In this document: positions 34,401-46,859 of the stretch, one piece after another | How the letters are laid out: each line of letters opens with the position of its first letter | Position numbering within the stretch: position 1 is the stretch's first letter | Assembly (NCBI GenBank): GCA_902729315.2 | Contig: LR746264.1 | Span: 3,493,878 to 3,557,877 of the forward strand | Source: Spirodela intermedia | Lineage: Eukaryota > Streptophyta > Magnoliopsida > Alismatales > Araceae | Direction of reading: 5' to 3' | Length of the DNA: 64,000 bases | The notes under the pieces: model-generated | Seen by the model: only the letters and a program-made list of their open reading frames with translations | Databases searched by the model: none | What the model was told of the DNA's origin: nothing | Position numbers and translations under genes: made by a program

Positions 34401-37400
34401 CAAATCGCACAATAATGGAGATGCTCCAACTGCATTATCTGGGTATGGAAGTTGGTAATAGATAATGGCTTGCATCTAGATAAGCTATACGTGTTTAGAC
34501 CAGCAAAAAAAGCAAGTGTCGACAGAATAAGAGTGGTGAAGTTTAAACGGTACGGATAGTGTGGAAAGTGAAATAGAATTTTTCAGACATTTCCATGTAG
34601 ACAGGTGGGGTAGAACTCTTCTAGATCAAGAAAGCAAACATGGAAATTAAAAATGTGGTCATGGAGCAGTAAAATATAAAGAAAGGGAATGAAAAATTGT
34701 TCAACATAACACGAATCAAAAGGGATGGAATCCCATCCAATCTTTCGTGAGCAGAGATGTTAGTCTGACTAGTGAGCTATGACTTAAATTGCATGCGGAC
34801 AAAGTTATAAGACGATTGGCAGTTGCAACGCACACTGAATGATTTCACAGACATGTACGAGACTTCTGGTGAGCAGCTGGAGAGAACGAGGGAAAGGGGA
34901 TCTCAGGACAACATGAGACGGCTTCAGCAACCTGCTAAAGCATCTTACACGAACCATATCAGCATCTCGTACACCTCGACTGGCAGAAAGACAGGGAAAA
35001 CATGAAACATTGAAAGGGGGGATGGCTTCCAACGGAGGTGTAAGCCACAAGATTGCCAAAATCAGAACCTTCCCTGATCTGCAGCTGGGGGTTATCACGA
35101 AATTGGAAACGGATAGAAGAAAGATTTCAGGAATATAATGAGTATTCATGATAATGTCCGCTTACTGATGCTCCAAGTGTTTGACAAAAGGCAACCAAAA
35201 GGCTCAAAGGAATATAGAAGACTGCAGACCAGAAAATTAGAGACGTGTCTCATTGAAATCTTTCCTTGATAGGCTGAAGGGACAGCTGATGAGTTGAATC
35301 AGATGCTCCCAGCATTTTTGCTTCTAGAGCAAAGAATATTTTTAACGTTTTTTGGAAAGGCCTGGTATTCAGCTATGGTACATGTGAGAATTTCTGAAAA
35401 AGGGAACCTATCGAGATGCACACATTAAAGTAGTTATCACTTTGAAGTCTTTATCGTTACACTTTACAGAATTTTGCATCGATCACCTTCCAAATAATAA
35501 AAGGTACTATCCCAGATCAAAAGAAAAAGGAAAGTTGAACTTACTGGACCCGTCTCCAAAACATTCGAAATTACGTCTAAGGCTAATGAAACAATTCTCT
35601 CTGACAAGGAATCCATCTTCTGCAAAACCACTGGTGGCAATTTAGGCAACGATAGAAATAATGGTGTACAAAAATCAAAAGCTAAAAGGTGCAATACTAG
35701 ATGAAGAAATGAAATCCCAAACTTAGAAGAACTATGATGCAAAGAAAAACTAAAAATGTTTTCTTGACTATAGTTGTGTTTCACAAGCTTTTAATATAAA
35801 TGATGACCCAGTAAACTCCACTGAAATAACACCAAATGTTCACAAACCTTAAAGCTAAGTTGGGTAACACTACAATGCACTGTAGAAGAAAATGATAGTT
35901 GCCCGTTTCTCATGGAGCACCAGGATTTCAGCGAAAATCACCTTTTTCAATAAAATAAAACTTGTCTAATTCCTCTATTTGTTTCCATTTGGGTTGAAGC
36001 CCTGAGTTAACTACTATCACAGAAGCCTAAAATATGCCGATATGACCTTACATTTATTTTTTTTAAGAAAAATTATCTAAAAAAGTTTCCTGTAGAGAGA
36101 GGATTGATCGCATCCCATTGCTCAGTCACTGCGAGAGATTATGTTGAACTGACTAATTAAAGCGCAAACCAAGGTGCCAAGGGTGGATCGTGGGTGCTTC
36201 TGCTTCTTGGTGTTAAGTCAGTGTCAGCTCAAATAAAGGGTAAAAGAACATTGAAACAGAAATCCCAACAACCTGGTTGCGATGAAGGTATCAATGCTTG
36301 TTGGAGGTTAGATGTGGACAGGCAGGTGGCTTCATACACCCAGGTAAAATCAGAAAACGTCATATGATCAGTTTATGTTCATGCAGGCTGCAGACTTTTA
36401 CATCTATTGGCTAACATTAGTAGCAAAGTAGACGGATCAAAGGAGCTGAAGATTTTCGTTTCAGTTTAAGATGGCGATGAGACATTTGATTACTCCTGAA
36501 AACACAGGTAGGCTAAGAACTGCTATGTCCCATGTTGATTCACTAGGGAGTACAGCTGCTTGAAGATAGACAACATGGGAAGCATGACAGTGGCTGTTAA
36601 ACTTACAAAAATTGCAGTCTATCTTCTTCATCCACTACCAATGGAAACAAATCAGCAGTTTGAAAAGCCATGTCGATCTTTAGTATAGGGAGGATGGCTC
36701 TCCCAACAGACCAGAGCTTATGAGGTTGTCTTCACAGCTATTGATTCTCAATATAGAAAATGTTCATTTGGTAGATGGATATAATCCAGGATGAAAGAAT
36801 AATTGAGTCTGGGACTAAATCAAAACGAGCGGCTAAAGTTAAAGGTTAGGCACACAAATCAAATATCATGAACAGACTAGATTCAAAATAGCAGTGTCAA
36901 ACTTCCTATGTAACCTATTTGTCAGAATGTGGATATTTCTATTCAACAAAGTAGTATTATTACATATAACAACATGACCCTTGATTTGAAATTAGCCCTT
37001 ATGCTTAAAAGATGGCACTATTTAATCCACTGTGAGAGACATGAGAAGGGCAACCAAAAGGAAAAACTTACATTAATATTAGCACTATGCCTTGCTATTT
37101 TGAAAGCCGAGTTAATGATATATGGCATCAACCTAGGAACGAAGACATTTTTTGTAAATGAATTCAAGATACAAGGACATACCACAATGAAATGAAAGCT
37201 TAATACAAAACAACAGGTTACTTGTCAGAATGCTTCCGATGCCTTGTCACCAAAGTACAGAGAATAATTAAGCTCCTCTTTCCAGCTTTCAACCTTAGAA
37301 CATGTGCATCTCCCGACTTCTTATTAGAAAAGTCCATAGAATCCAAAATTTTGAATAGCCCCCGACAAGATGAAGGTAAAATTGGGATAAATGCTGATGG

Positions 37401-40400
37401 CATATATGATCTCACCTGCAAGACATTATTTTTAGACTAAGTGCATCAAAAATTTCACAGAAAAAATAGACTCTTGTGCACGTAACTTGAAACTATTAAA
37501 CCCGATCTCAACAAAAATGTCCGGTTCGTCTCCATTTTTGTGAAATTATTACTCAAGCAAGGCAGCCGATAAGTCATTGAAGGCTTTGTGTGAATCATGG
37601 AATGGTAAGCATGACTCATTTTAAAGTGTCCCCATGGTGATCTAATATATTTTCAAGAAAATGAAAGGTTGAAGATGAATCTCGTAGCTAGCAGCATGAC
37701 AATATGCTTCAATCAGAAAGATAACAGATACCTCGCAGTTATGATGTTAAGCTTCATCGAATATCCACATGAACAGAAGGCAGTAACATGGTGTTAGACA
37801 AAATCAAAACAGAAGACATTATATAAGAAGGCCTTCTAACTGCAATATAATCTATTATCAAGCTCAAGAAACATGCTATTCTTTTATCTGTACGGACACA
37901 CAGACACATGTATGAAATCACAGTAAAAAAAGGTTATAAATAAAATCATTTTTTATGTCTTACCTCGAAATATCAAAACATGTTTCGTCCATATGTCAAG
38001 GAACTTTTTCTCTCCTTGCTACTCAATTATATAAGCCCCACTCCTACCCCGTCAAACCATTGGGGCATGATAGAAATTGACTAATACTAACATACCACGG
38101 TCAAAAAGTAGAAGTCAATTCAAATGAGGACGGTTAGGCTACTTAAAAATGAGTTTCCTAGAATCAGCCGACACCAACATTTGAATGTGAGCAAAGGGAA
38201 AAATAGTAAGTGTACTGGCACAGGTTATTTTGGACCTGAAGATCAGAAGAGCGTATTGAACACAGCATGCCTAAATAAAACTAGAATTGCGAATTATCAA
38301 TTGGTCTGAACATTTAAAATAGCACTCTCCTGTCTGTATTCCCCTGATCCATCCTTCAAGACATTGGCTGACCAAGATTAGGTTATCTGATCAAGGATCA
38401 AACTTGTATACATTCATTCATAGATGATCCATACCTGTTCTAGGTCAGGATCAAACTCGTACACAATCATACAGGGAAAGTTCGTGCCTATTCTAAGCCA
38501 GGATCAAACTTATATCCATACATAAAAGGACGATTTATGACTATTATAAGCCTGGATCAGACAGCCGTGACTCAAACTGATAGCGGTTTTATATCCTTGA
38601 TTAAGATTTTAATCAAGTATTAAGTATTGGTATAAAATGCCCAATCACTGGTTAATGGATAGCTCATTTACTATTAGGATTATGACTACCATGCTTACTA
38701 TATATCCAAAGTTTGACAGGAAAGTCTTGTCAGTCTGGAAAAAAATAGATAACTATGTATGGAACAAGAATGGGCATGTTCCATCTGCAATGGACTATGA
38801 GAATGGTAGGAAGATCTATATATTTCTCCCATATGTGATTTGGCTTCTCCATTGAATATGAGAATTGTGAAGTGGATATGTTTAAACAAGAAACTACAAA
38901 CGGTTGATCTACTCACTTAATGTATCTAGAGAGAATGAGCTGTCACTACATTACTTGTTTGGTTAAAGCCTATTTTTGCTGACAAAGTTTAGACAGTTTA
39001 CAGAAGACTGGAATACAGTGCAATCTACTTGGGGTAATGGGGTAATAGAGTGAATATTTGTGGCTGATCAAAAAGTTTAATAGCCTATCCACAATGCAAG
39101 TTTTTTAGGTATTTTAGACAAAAGGAAGAGTGAAAATTTTCAGCAGCATAGAACTTTGCCAGAAAAGGTGGTCATTACCCTCTTTGCTGGACTGAGATGG
39201 TGAACTAAGAGCCTCTCCATAAGTACACTGTTCCTCAATTTTAGCATGGTTTAAATCTTAAAATGGTCTACGCCATTTTGGTCTAAACCATAACATGTCA
39301 TCAAAAATATACAGAAAGTTCTTTGGAAAGTTTACTGACATGAATATAAGGGGGGGCCAATGGAGCAGAACAGGCCATTATCAAGGCGAGATGAAACCAG
39401 AAAAGCACAGAATGTTCCCTCCACAAGTACTTATAAGAGAGAAGGAGAGAGAAGAAGGAAGAAGGGGGTGAGAGAGATATGGGTTGCCATGTGGGTAATC
39501 GTGGGACATCCACATGGCAAGAGAAAAAAGATTCATGCTTCTAAACCTAGCCCTATCAAACCCGAGGCCAGGTCAGTACAGGCTTATTTTCTTTTTGAGG
39601 TTGATTTTAATACCCCTGGCAAGCAAAAACCTGGGCTGAGCTGTTAGGAGCCCCAGGTTACCTAACTCCTTTCAAAACTTATGAATATTTATCGACGTTA
39701 CAAACAAAAACTTATCAATGTTCTAATTTAACGTACTTAACTGAAAATATTTATTGCATAAAATAACCCTCAAAAATCGAAATATTAAGTTAAATAAATG
39801 ACACTTCTATTATGCAAAAAATATAATCCTTTATCAATAATTTCAGCACATTCAATGTTCCATCATTTTCCTCAATTTCGTATCAACATTTCCATCCTAA
39901 CCATTTGAGCCTCAGTGACTTTTTGTCTTGTTCCTTCATGGAAAAAACAGAGTACGCGATATATCATCAAATATTGCCAGTGAGAGCAACCTGCGAGAGC
40001 TACTGGAGTCTTTACTTTGCAAAACAAAATATATATATATACAGATAGCAAAGAGACAAATAATTGGAGGAACCTTACAGTGAAATACAAGCACTTGCAT
40101 ATGGTGAGAATAATTTGATCAATTTCCTGGCCACTGTCTCCTTGGAATGATACAGCCTGTCAAGCACATTGTTGATGTAGCCAAAACAGTGAATAAAGGA
40201 AATAAAACAAGCGAAAAACAAGGATATTTCCTCCCCTCTTCAACCTTATCAATGAAATAACAAAATGGTGCTTGCAGTGGCACAAGTATTTCCTTCGTTA
40301 TAAGTTCCAACTGTGGGGGCACTGGCTCCTTAGGAAGTCTTGGATTCAGAAAGTACTGAAAGATTTCAGCAGCACAGTAAGTTTCTACTTGTCTTAAAAA

Positions 40401-42290
40401 GTTTCACCATTGAAAGAAACGAACAAAAATAATTGTTTAACGGAGTATACCGGACATTGACATGTTAAGTTTGAGAAAAGAAAACCGTCCAGAGAAGCAA
40501 CTACATCACAGGATGCCGCATAAATAACAAATTGAAAAATGTTGGAAGTTTTATCCTAATCTACTCCAAGAAAAAAGATCATAGAATCAGAATAAATATG
40601 CCAACCATTGTCATTTATCTTCTCTGCCCACAAACTTTATACAGTGAGCATTGGCAAGATCAAACTTTTCCCCACTAAATAAATGAAAGTAGTCTAGTTC
40701 TTCAAATTTACATTTTAAAATAAAATAAATGTATACCTCAAATGAGTCAATAATCGACTTATCATAAAAGCCTCCAAATCTCCAAATGGCTATGGAAGGA
40801 AATAATAAACAGCTATATAAGCTACTGAAATCTAAACAAGTTTAAACCAACTAAATAGCGTCAACAACTGAATATAAATCTCAATCACTGCCAATATGCT
40901 ATCAATAAGATGACCCACAAGAATATATAATACACATTTGAAGATTAAAATTAATGGGCCCCCAGTATTGGCATACCACACGAGAAACTGAGGGCGTATA
41001 ACAAAGCACAAACCTCAACAACAGCAGATTATCAAAATGGCAAGTTGAAGGCAAAAGCATAATAATAAGTTATCTAGTGAAAATGTAGTTTCCTTGAGCA
41101 GATAATAAAGGAAAATCAACTAGAAAGACAATGAGGAGATCACAGTTTCTGAGAGCACACCTGGAAGGGCTTGACAATGGATTTAAGAATTGCAAGTGTA
41201 TTTATGCTCTTCCATTCAGAATCACAGGCACTAATAAAGTTACTTTTCTGGACGACAATCTTCAGTTCGGGCACAAGTTCTGGCCATATATTTTTCTCGA
41301 CAAAGTCCTTGACAACAACAAAATGTAACTGCAAAATCACATTTCAATGAATGAAGTCATTCTTTGCAAAGTGGCGGAAAAGATATGGATTTAAATATTC
41401 AACTTCACCCAAAATATTAAAATTCACCCAACTTCGACATTGAAAGGAGAGAATGAAAAGGTATCCAAAAAAAATACAAATTGATAAAGATTCAACGATG
41501 ATAAATCTAGATAAAGAATTGAATATCAGACAACCATTTCCAGTTGAATCGAATGATAGCAGACCAGAAATCAAATAAAGAGGAAATGTGAAAATACTAC
41601 AGGCAACATCAAATGGGATAAAGTTAGTCTCTAAAAGCAACCACAATCTGAAATGATGCTTCGTAGTTTCAAAACCCCAGAATACTTATTTCCGGCTGGA
41701 CACGACAGAATACTCGTAGTGTTGGATCACAGATACGTACAGCCTCAACCAAAACCTTTAGAACCGCAGGTTCACTTTGAAGCACTGCCTGGACAAGCTG
41801 ATTCCTGAACTTACAATGAGCTTCAGGAGGTAAATTGTCACTCCCCATCAAACGTTTTGTGAAGTTCTTTAGATAAGTTGCCGCCGCTATCCTCTGCCCG
41901 TCGCTCTCACCCCCTGCACGTACACATTATAGCATTGATACCAAAAAAATCCCCAAAAGAACATCAAAATGGCAAGTCGCCTCTGCAATTAGACACCTCC
42001 AGTCAAACAAACAAACACGAATTGCCTCATAAAAAATTCCAGTTCCTATTTTCGACTTATTGATGGTAATAAGAATGTTGCCAGACGATTTGCAGAAGCT
42101 GAGAAACAAGCTTTCCCGCACCTGTAGCTACAGCAATGAGGGCCGGGCCGAAACCCGGCGCTCCCGAGAGGCGGACGAGGCCCTCCGTCGCCGACGAGAT
42201 GAGCCTCTCCTCCGGGGCAAGTGTGTCATCCAGCAGGCGGGCGATTTCCGGGACCAGGGCCTCCACATCCATCTCCCTCACCTGCTCCAC
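27462..42290 (-). CDS. Importin-beta-like karyopherin (HEAT/ARM repeat)
   Basis: Complement exons 42122-42290, 41741-41913, 41161-41328, 40245-40355, 40079-40156, 37222-37415, 37072-37132, 35545-35619, 33005-33082, 31568-31630, 31384-31464, 31101-31273, 30905-30944, 30667-30810, 30131-30250, 29836-30054, 29507-29680, 28409-29093, 28116-28351, 27909-28041 and 27462-27625 keep one frame for 1112 aa. The N-terminus resembles an importin Ran-binding domain (GQRIAAATYLKNFTKRL, residues about 62-78); the rest is HEAT-like helices (SLSERIVSLALDVISNVLE, GWRLVSPHFSTLLESAIFP). An acidic tract (about 988-1027) includes nine Asp in a row. It should carry cargo through nuclear pores with Ran. From memory it is closest to Arabidopsis At3g17340 rather than SAD2; subfamily is uncertain. 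A second in-frame ATG lies at 42272. The acceptor of intron 15 (30055-30130) reads CAT rather than CAG. Introns 7, 8 and 5 are long and carry repeats and a pseudogene. Confidence 0.92.
28361..28398 (+). repeat. (GA)n microsatellite in importin intron 18
   Basis: A GA run fills most of the 57-bp intron between exons 28409-29093 and 28116-28351, forming a CT-rich polypyrimidine tract on the transcribed strand just before the acceptor at 28352. It is thus part of a working 3' splice signal. Confidence 0.8.
33211..33818 (-). pseudogene. rps2: Mitochondrial ribosomal protein S2-like pseudogene (NUMT)
   Basis: Two minus-strand frames inside importin intron 8 read like plant mitochondrial rps2. The first has GRRVAAHHFKVYICGSRNG and IAIYDSDKTLICL. 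The second, after a frameshift and a stop at about 33598, has KGRSFFLKTNHLF, IMEQMATNCINDSQW, SNQQPDCVVIMDADRKSSV and SQIPIASSVDST. I recognise these blocks from memory of plant mitochondrial RPS2; no search was possible. Relative to an intact gene about seven codons appear missing after KTLICL and a Gln codon seems to be TAA. It is therefore a dead organelle-derived insertion, opposite in no way to its host: it lies in the same orientation as the importin. The right limit is uncertain; related sequence may reach about 33900. Confidence 0.65.
34040..34660 (+). repeat. Dispersed repeat R1, copy 1 (importin intron 8)
   Basis: About 620 bp match 45195-45830 in direct orientation over the whole length. 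Shared words include GGGAGAAGTTCATTGCTGATT, AAAACCCACCAGCAGAGAGA, GGAGATGCTCCAAC and TGGAAAGTGAAATAGA. Substitutions and small indels are common. No recognisable protein is encoded. It is probably a non-autonomous or decayed mobile element of unknown class. Confidence 0.8.
35960..36500 (+). repeat. Dispersed repeat R2, copy 1 (importin intron 7)
   Basis: About 540 bp match the reverse complement of 59480-59985. Shared stretches include AATTCCTCTATTTGTTTCCAT, then GGGTTGAA, AAGCCTAAAAT, TGGTGGAT/GGGTGGAT with GTGGGTGCT, and GGATCAAAGGAGCTGAAGAT. No coding content is seen. Ends and class are undetermined. Confidence 0.8.
38394..38570 (+). repeat. 53-bp tandem repeat in importin intron 5
   Basis: AGGATCAAACTTGTA-type starts occur at 38394, 38447 and 38500, and a partial fourth unit (TGGATCAGACAG) at 38553, giving an exact 53-bp period with diverged units. 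It lies within the long importin intron between exons 37222-37415 and 40079-40156. Confidence 0.8.
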
Positions 42291-42873
42291 CCTCCTTCCC
42301 TCCTTAACCCTAGAGAAGCTTCTCTTATACTCGCCGGCTCAGGGTTTTATACTAACCGGAATGTCCGAAGTGCTCGTGGTGGGAAATGAGACCAACTTAA
42401 CTTAGAGAGAGAAAGGGAGAGAGCGAGAGAGAGAAAGGGAGAGAGCGAGAGAGAGACATAGAGACAGAGTCTGACTCGGTACGCACGGCGCGAATGCAAA
42501 TCCAATCATGTGACGACGTGGCGCTGCTGAGTCGATATTTTCTTACAAATATTAAAAACAATTAATTAGCTCGATTATGTGATGCCAATTTATCTGTCAT
42601 TTTCATCCGACATGTCTGCCCGGCTTCTCTTCGCTTCTAGGCAGTTCCAGATGACGTGGACAGTGACGTGGCATTTTGTCCAGATCTACCAGCTAGACCG
42701 GATATGTGAATCTGAAAGAGATTCCCCTCCTCCACGCGGCACTTCTTAAGATCGACACGACGACGACTTTCATCCGTTGCATCCTCTCTCCGGCCTTTCC
42801 TCCTCCCTCGCTCACTCATCTCAGCCTGTCGGCACTGGTCTCTCTCTCCTCCTGCAGCTTGTCGGCGACCTCC
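42291..42873. other. Divergent promoter region: importin (-) and propeller pseudogene (+)
   Basis: About 580 bp separate the two start codons. A GA-rich tract lies at 42402-42456. From about 42499 rightwards the sequence resembles the upstream of the intact copy (ATCCAATCATGTGA then CGTGGC near 42499 and 56368; CAGTGACGTGGCAT near 42660 and 56577), showing that promoter DNA was duplicated with the gene. Confidence 0.6.
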
Positions 42874-44772
42874 ATGGAGGACTGCCTGCCCGGCGGCACC
42901 ATCTTCTTCACCACCGTCGGCGTCCAGCTCTATGGCTTCGACGTCTTCTCCGTTCCCGTCGGCGCGGCTGCCGGCGACCGACCGCCGGAGACCCGCCATA
43001 CCGACGGCGTCTCCGTCAACTTCAACGGCCAGTTCCTCGAGGACGACGACCACCTGGCCGTGGCCTTCGTCTCCGAGAGGTCCGGCTCCGCCCGGCCTTT
43101 TCTCGCGCGGATGGGCCGGCCGGAGCCGCTCCCCCACTTCCCGGAGAGTCTCCGCCACGACCGTCCCGTGGTCCGCAACGGCTTTGTTTACCTCGTTTCC
43201 GCCCATGAACGGCCGGCGGGGGGGCCGTTCCGGAGCTGGTCGGTTGTGTACTCCGCTCCGGTCGACCAGCTGGGGGCGGTGCCGGAGCGACTTACTCCGG
43301 CAGGAACCGCCGACTTCAGCCCCGACGTCTCCGCCTCCGGCGAGATCCTGGCTGTGGCCACGTATGGTTCTTGTCCCTGGAAGGGCGACTTCTACGAGCT
43401 GCAGACGGAGGTGGTCGTGTTCCGGCGCTCCGAACCTGCCAGGCGCGTGCCCGTCTCCGGCGGCCGCGGTGGCTGGCCGGCCTGGTCCGGTGACTCCACG
43501 GTGTTCTTCCACCGCGTGGCGGAGGACGGCTGGTGGAGCGTGTTCCGGGTGGACATCACGCCGGAGCTCGGCGTGGTCGGACCAGCGCGTCGTGTGACGC
43601 CGCCGGGGATCCACGCGTTCACCTCGGCGGCCTCCCGCTATGGGAACCGCATCGCCGTCGCCACCCGCCGCCGGGAGTCCCAATTCCGCCACATCGAGCT
43701 CTTCGACCTCAAAACCGAGGAGTTCCTCCCCGTGACGGCTTTGGTCAAACCGGACTTCCACCACTACAACCCTTTCCTCTCTGACTCCGGCGACCGCCTC
43801 GGCTACCACCGGTTCAGGGGAGTGGCGGCTGCCGGCGGCGACTCCGTCGTCCCCAATCTCTCTCCGGTGGTTAGCCCGGCGACCGGGCTCAAGATGGCTC
43901 GAGTGCATGGCTCCTTCCTTCCCGGCGGTGGCCTCTTTTTCAGAAGCCCGCTGCCTTCTACACTTCCTGGAACCCCGCCGAGCGCGGAGTAATCTACACC
44001 TCAGTAGGCCCCATCTTCCAAGGTCCGGAGGTGACCGTCCAGATAGCCCGCGTCTCCTTCGATCCGGCCAGCCTTCACCAGGTCGCCGTCGGCGACCTGG
44101 TCCCCTCGGAGCTGAAGATCCTCACCAGGACGGACGCCGGAAACAACGCATTCCCCTCCTGTTCGCCGGACGGCAAGTGGATCGCTTCCGCTCCGGCCGC
44201 TCCGGCCGGAAGAACCTGTACATTATGGACGCCACCAAGGGGGAGACCGGCGGCGGGGAGATCCGCCGGCTGACGGACGGCGATTGGATCGACACGATGC
44301 CTTGTTGGTCTCCGGACGGCGAGCTGATCGCCTTCTCCTCCAACTGCCACTCTCCAAAGGACCCCGAGGTCTTTGGGCTCTACCTGGTGCGGCCCGACGG
44401 GGAGGGTCTCCGGCGAGTTCCCGTGGCAGGGCCGGAAGGCTCGGAAGAGTCCCGGAGAGAGCGGATCAACCACATATGCTTCAGCCCCGACTCCAAGTGG
44501 CTGCTCTTCACGTCGAACATCGCCGGAGTGGTGGCGGAGCCGGTGGGGCTTCCGAACCAGTTCCAGCCCTACGGCGACCTCTTCGTTTGCAGGACGGCAG
44601 CGGGCTCCGGCGGCTGACTTGCAACAGCTACGAGAACGGCACGCCTACTTGGGTGGAAGAGAGAGAGGACTTGGCCGTGCACGTCGGGGGGCTGTCCTTG
44701 GGTGGCGTCGCCTCTGGAGACAAACTTAGGGGCCAGTTTGTGGAGCCTCTATGGCTAAATTGTGAGCTCTAA
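42874..44772 (+). pseudogene. Broken copy of DPP6-N/TolB-like beta-propeller gene
   Basis: This is a paralogue of the intact gene at 56898-58886, colinear from start codon to stop. Compared with that copy it lacks 85 bp after 43918, 1 bp after 44184 (ATCG-CTTCC for ATCGTCTTCC) and 7 bp near 44601 in a duplicated ACGGCAG word. The first loss shifts the frame and ends translation at 43990-43992 after 372 residues, about half of the propeller. The three losses total 93 bp, a multiple of three, so the last part is again in the original frame and ends at the matching stop codon. It could still make a truncated protein, but loss of the C-terminal blades argues against function. The sequence stays GC-rich, so the inactivation looks fairly recent. 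Confidence 0.92.
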
Positions 44773-46859
44773 AAACCTAAGAATACCATGTGTAGTATTT
44801 ATTTAAATACGTTCTTGAATATTTAGAATTTTTAAACTGATTTAAATATTTTTTATGATAATTTTGGAGACTGTTTACTCACAAAAAACATTAAAATTTG
44901 ACCTATTCATTTCGGTAAGATTGGCTTTTTTCAGTCACTATATTTTTTTTCATACGCCTTAAAATAAAATACAAGGTGATTTATCAAAATAAATCATTAG
45001 GAGGTGTAGTGGATAATTCATCAATATTGACGATAATAATTCCATATTATTATGTTTTAAAATAATTTCACTTTTTTGTTTCATTTTTAAAGTACTTAAT
45101 GTAGACTAATTACATGGGCACTTATGGAAGAATAATTTCAATTTTCTTTGATATATATTATTTTGAATAAATGTTTATAAAGCAATAATTCACGTTCAAG
45201 GTATGAAGGTTCTATCTCCAAAAAACTATGTTGTGATCCCAATAGAGAAGAATCTAGACTGATAAAAAGGTGGATGTAAGGGAGAAGTTCATTGCTGATT
45301 GTGTGGTCAGCATGTACATGGCAGTGGCTTGAAGACAATTAACTTGGTTACCAAACTAGAGAATGCACCGCGCAGATGAAAAAACCCACCAGCAGAGAGA
45401 ATGCCCTTGGTGGGGAGAGAGAGAATGGGAGGGGGGGGGAGAGAGAGAGAGATTAAACATGAAACAAAATAAAGTATTGCTTTTTAAGGAAGGTTAGTCC
45501 TTCAGGGAATGCAAAATAAAATCCAAGCCTTATAGGTAGATTGGTCATCAATGGCAAGGGCAGTGAAAGATATCTTATGCAACATGAGTACTGTTTTAAA
45601 GTGCTACAATGATGGAGATGCTCCAACGATGAACATACGATGGTTTGCTTGCTTCAAGGTAATCTATACATGTTTAGGCCTACCAGCAAGGCTAGTGACA
45701 GTAAAATCAGAGTGGTGGATTTCAAAGGGTATGGACAGCATGGAAAGTGAAATAGATCTGTTTCAGACGTCTAGGTAGATAGGTGGGTAGAACTCTCCAA
45801 GATCAAGAAAGCAGACATTGAAATTAAAAATGATTTCCAATGTGTCACATATGAAAAGATTTCGGGAAAGAGAAAGAGCTCGCGAAAGAGAAGGGAAAAG
45901 ATTTAAGAAGCATGCAGCATTGTGTGTAAGTTTCAAGGTTTTTGTCGAATGTTATTAATATATTAAGATCATTTATTAAACAATGTGTCGATACAACTAG
46001 TTAAAGCTTAATGATCGTCATCTAACAAGGGCGTTGGATTCATCACACGGGAGAAGATGTCACACCCCTCACTTAACAAAGCAAGGTTCCGCCTAAGGAA
46101 CTTAAGAGCATGCATGACTGCACAAGAGGAGTCATCCGGGAAGGTTCCCCTGGCGGGTGTGTCAGCAAAACATGGTACCACATGCTTAGGAGAGAATGGT
46201 GACACTGTATAGTACATCCGGGAAGTGCAAGGCGTGTATAGATAGACAATTGAGTTTGTTGGTGAAGGATGAGGTTCATCAATGCATCTCATGATCTTTG
46301 TTGGCTGCTAGAATGGTCCGGCACAATGTTGGTACAATAGCAATACAAGGCTGGGCAAGGTTCATGTGGGGTTCCTATGAAGCTTGGCAGCTGCTAGCAT
46401 AGTAACAACCTACCAAGGTCCCAAGGGAGCATGGTACGGTGCAAGCATACATGGAAAGATGCTATCATGCCGCAGTTTTGTGGTGGTGTGGGGTCATGGC
46501 ATGAAGGATAGCACACACGTGCCTAGGATGGGCAAGGCACACATCTTGCTAATGAAGTTAGCCTGCGAGGTTAACTAAGCTAGCCCATCAACCTCACTAG
46601 CAGCACCCACTATGAGAACTTGCATCGTTAAGCAATTCTCATGGGAAAATAGATTAATCAGCAAATCCCAATGATACTTGAGGGATATTTATCATGTTTC
46701 ACGCTATTAAGACATTCGTCAAGGGTGATGGGGCCCTAACCTGTCAAAGGTAGTTTGGTGATTTGCCATCATAGGCTCTCCCAAATAAATAGGAGTGTGA
46801 GTAGTAGATGGGGTGCTCCTTCCTCCTATTAGTGTTGCTTTGAGTTAGAAGATTTATCT
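44773..46859. other. AT-rich intergenic region with dispersed repeat
   Basis: No gene is recognised. It includes repeat R1 copy 2 (45195-45830) with an internal GA tract at about 45414-45453. The part at 46000-46860 has words such as GGGAGAAGATGTCACACCC and may belong to an old LTR element, but nothing there translates to a recognisable domain. Confidence 0.45.
45195..45830 (+). repeat. Dispersed repeat R1, copy 2
   Basis: Direct-orientation match to 34040-34660. This copy carries an extra GA microsatellite near 45414-45453 between the shared AAAACCCACCAGCAGAGAGA word and the shared CAGGGAA...CAA part, which suggests local expansion after the copies separated. Confidence 0.8.

Noticed and set aside
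42637-43908. 423-aa open frame antisense to the broken propeller copy
   Set aside because: It mirrors the GC-rich coding strand, is Arg/Gly/His-rich with no domain, and has equivalents antisense to the intact copy. It arises from codon bias on the other strand.
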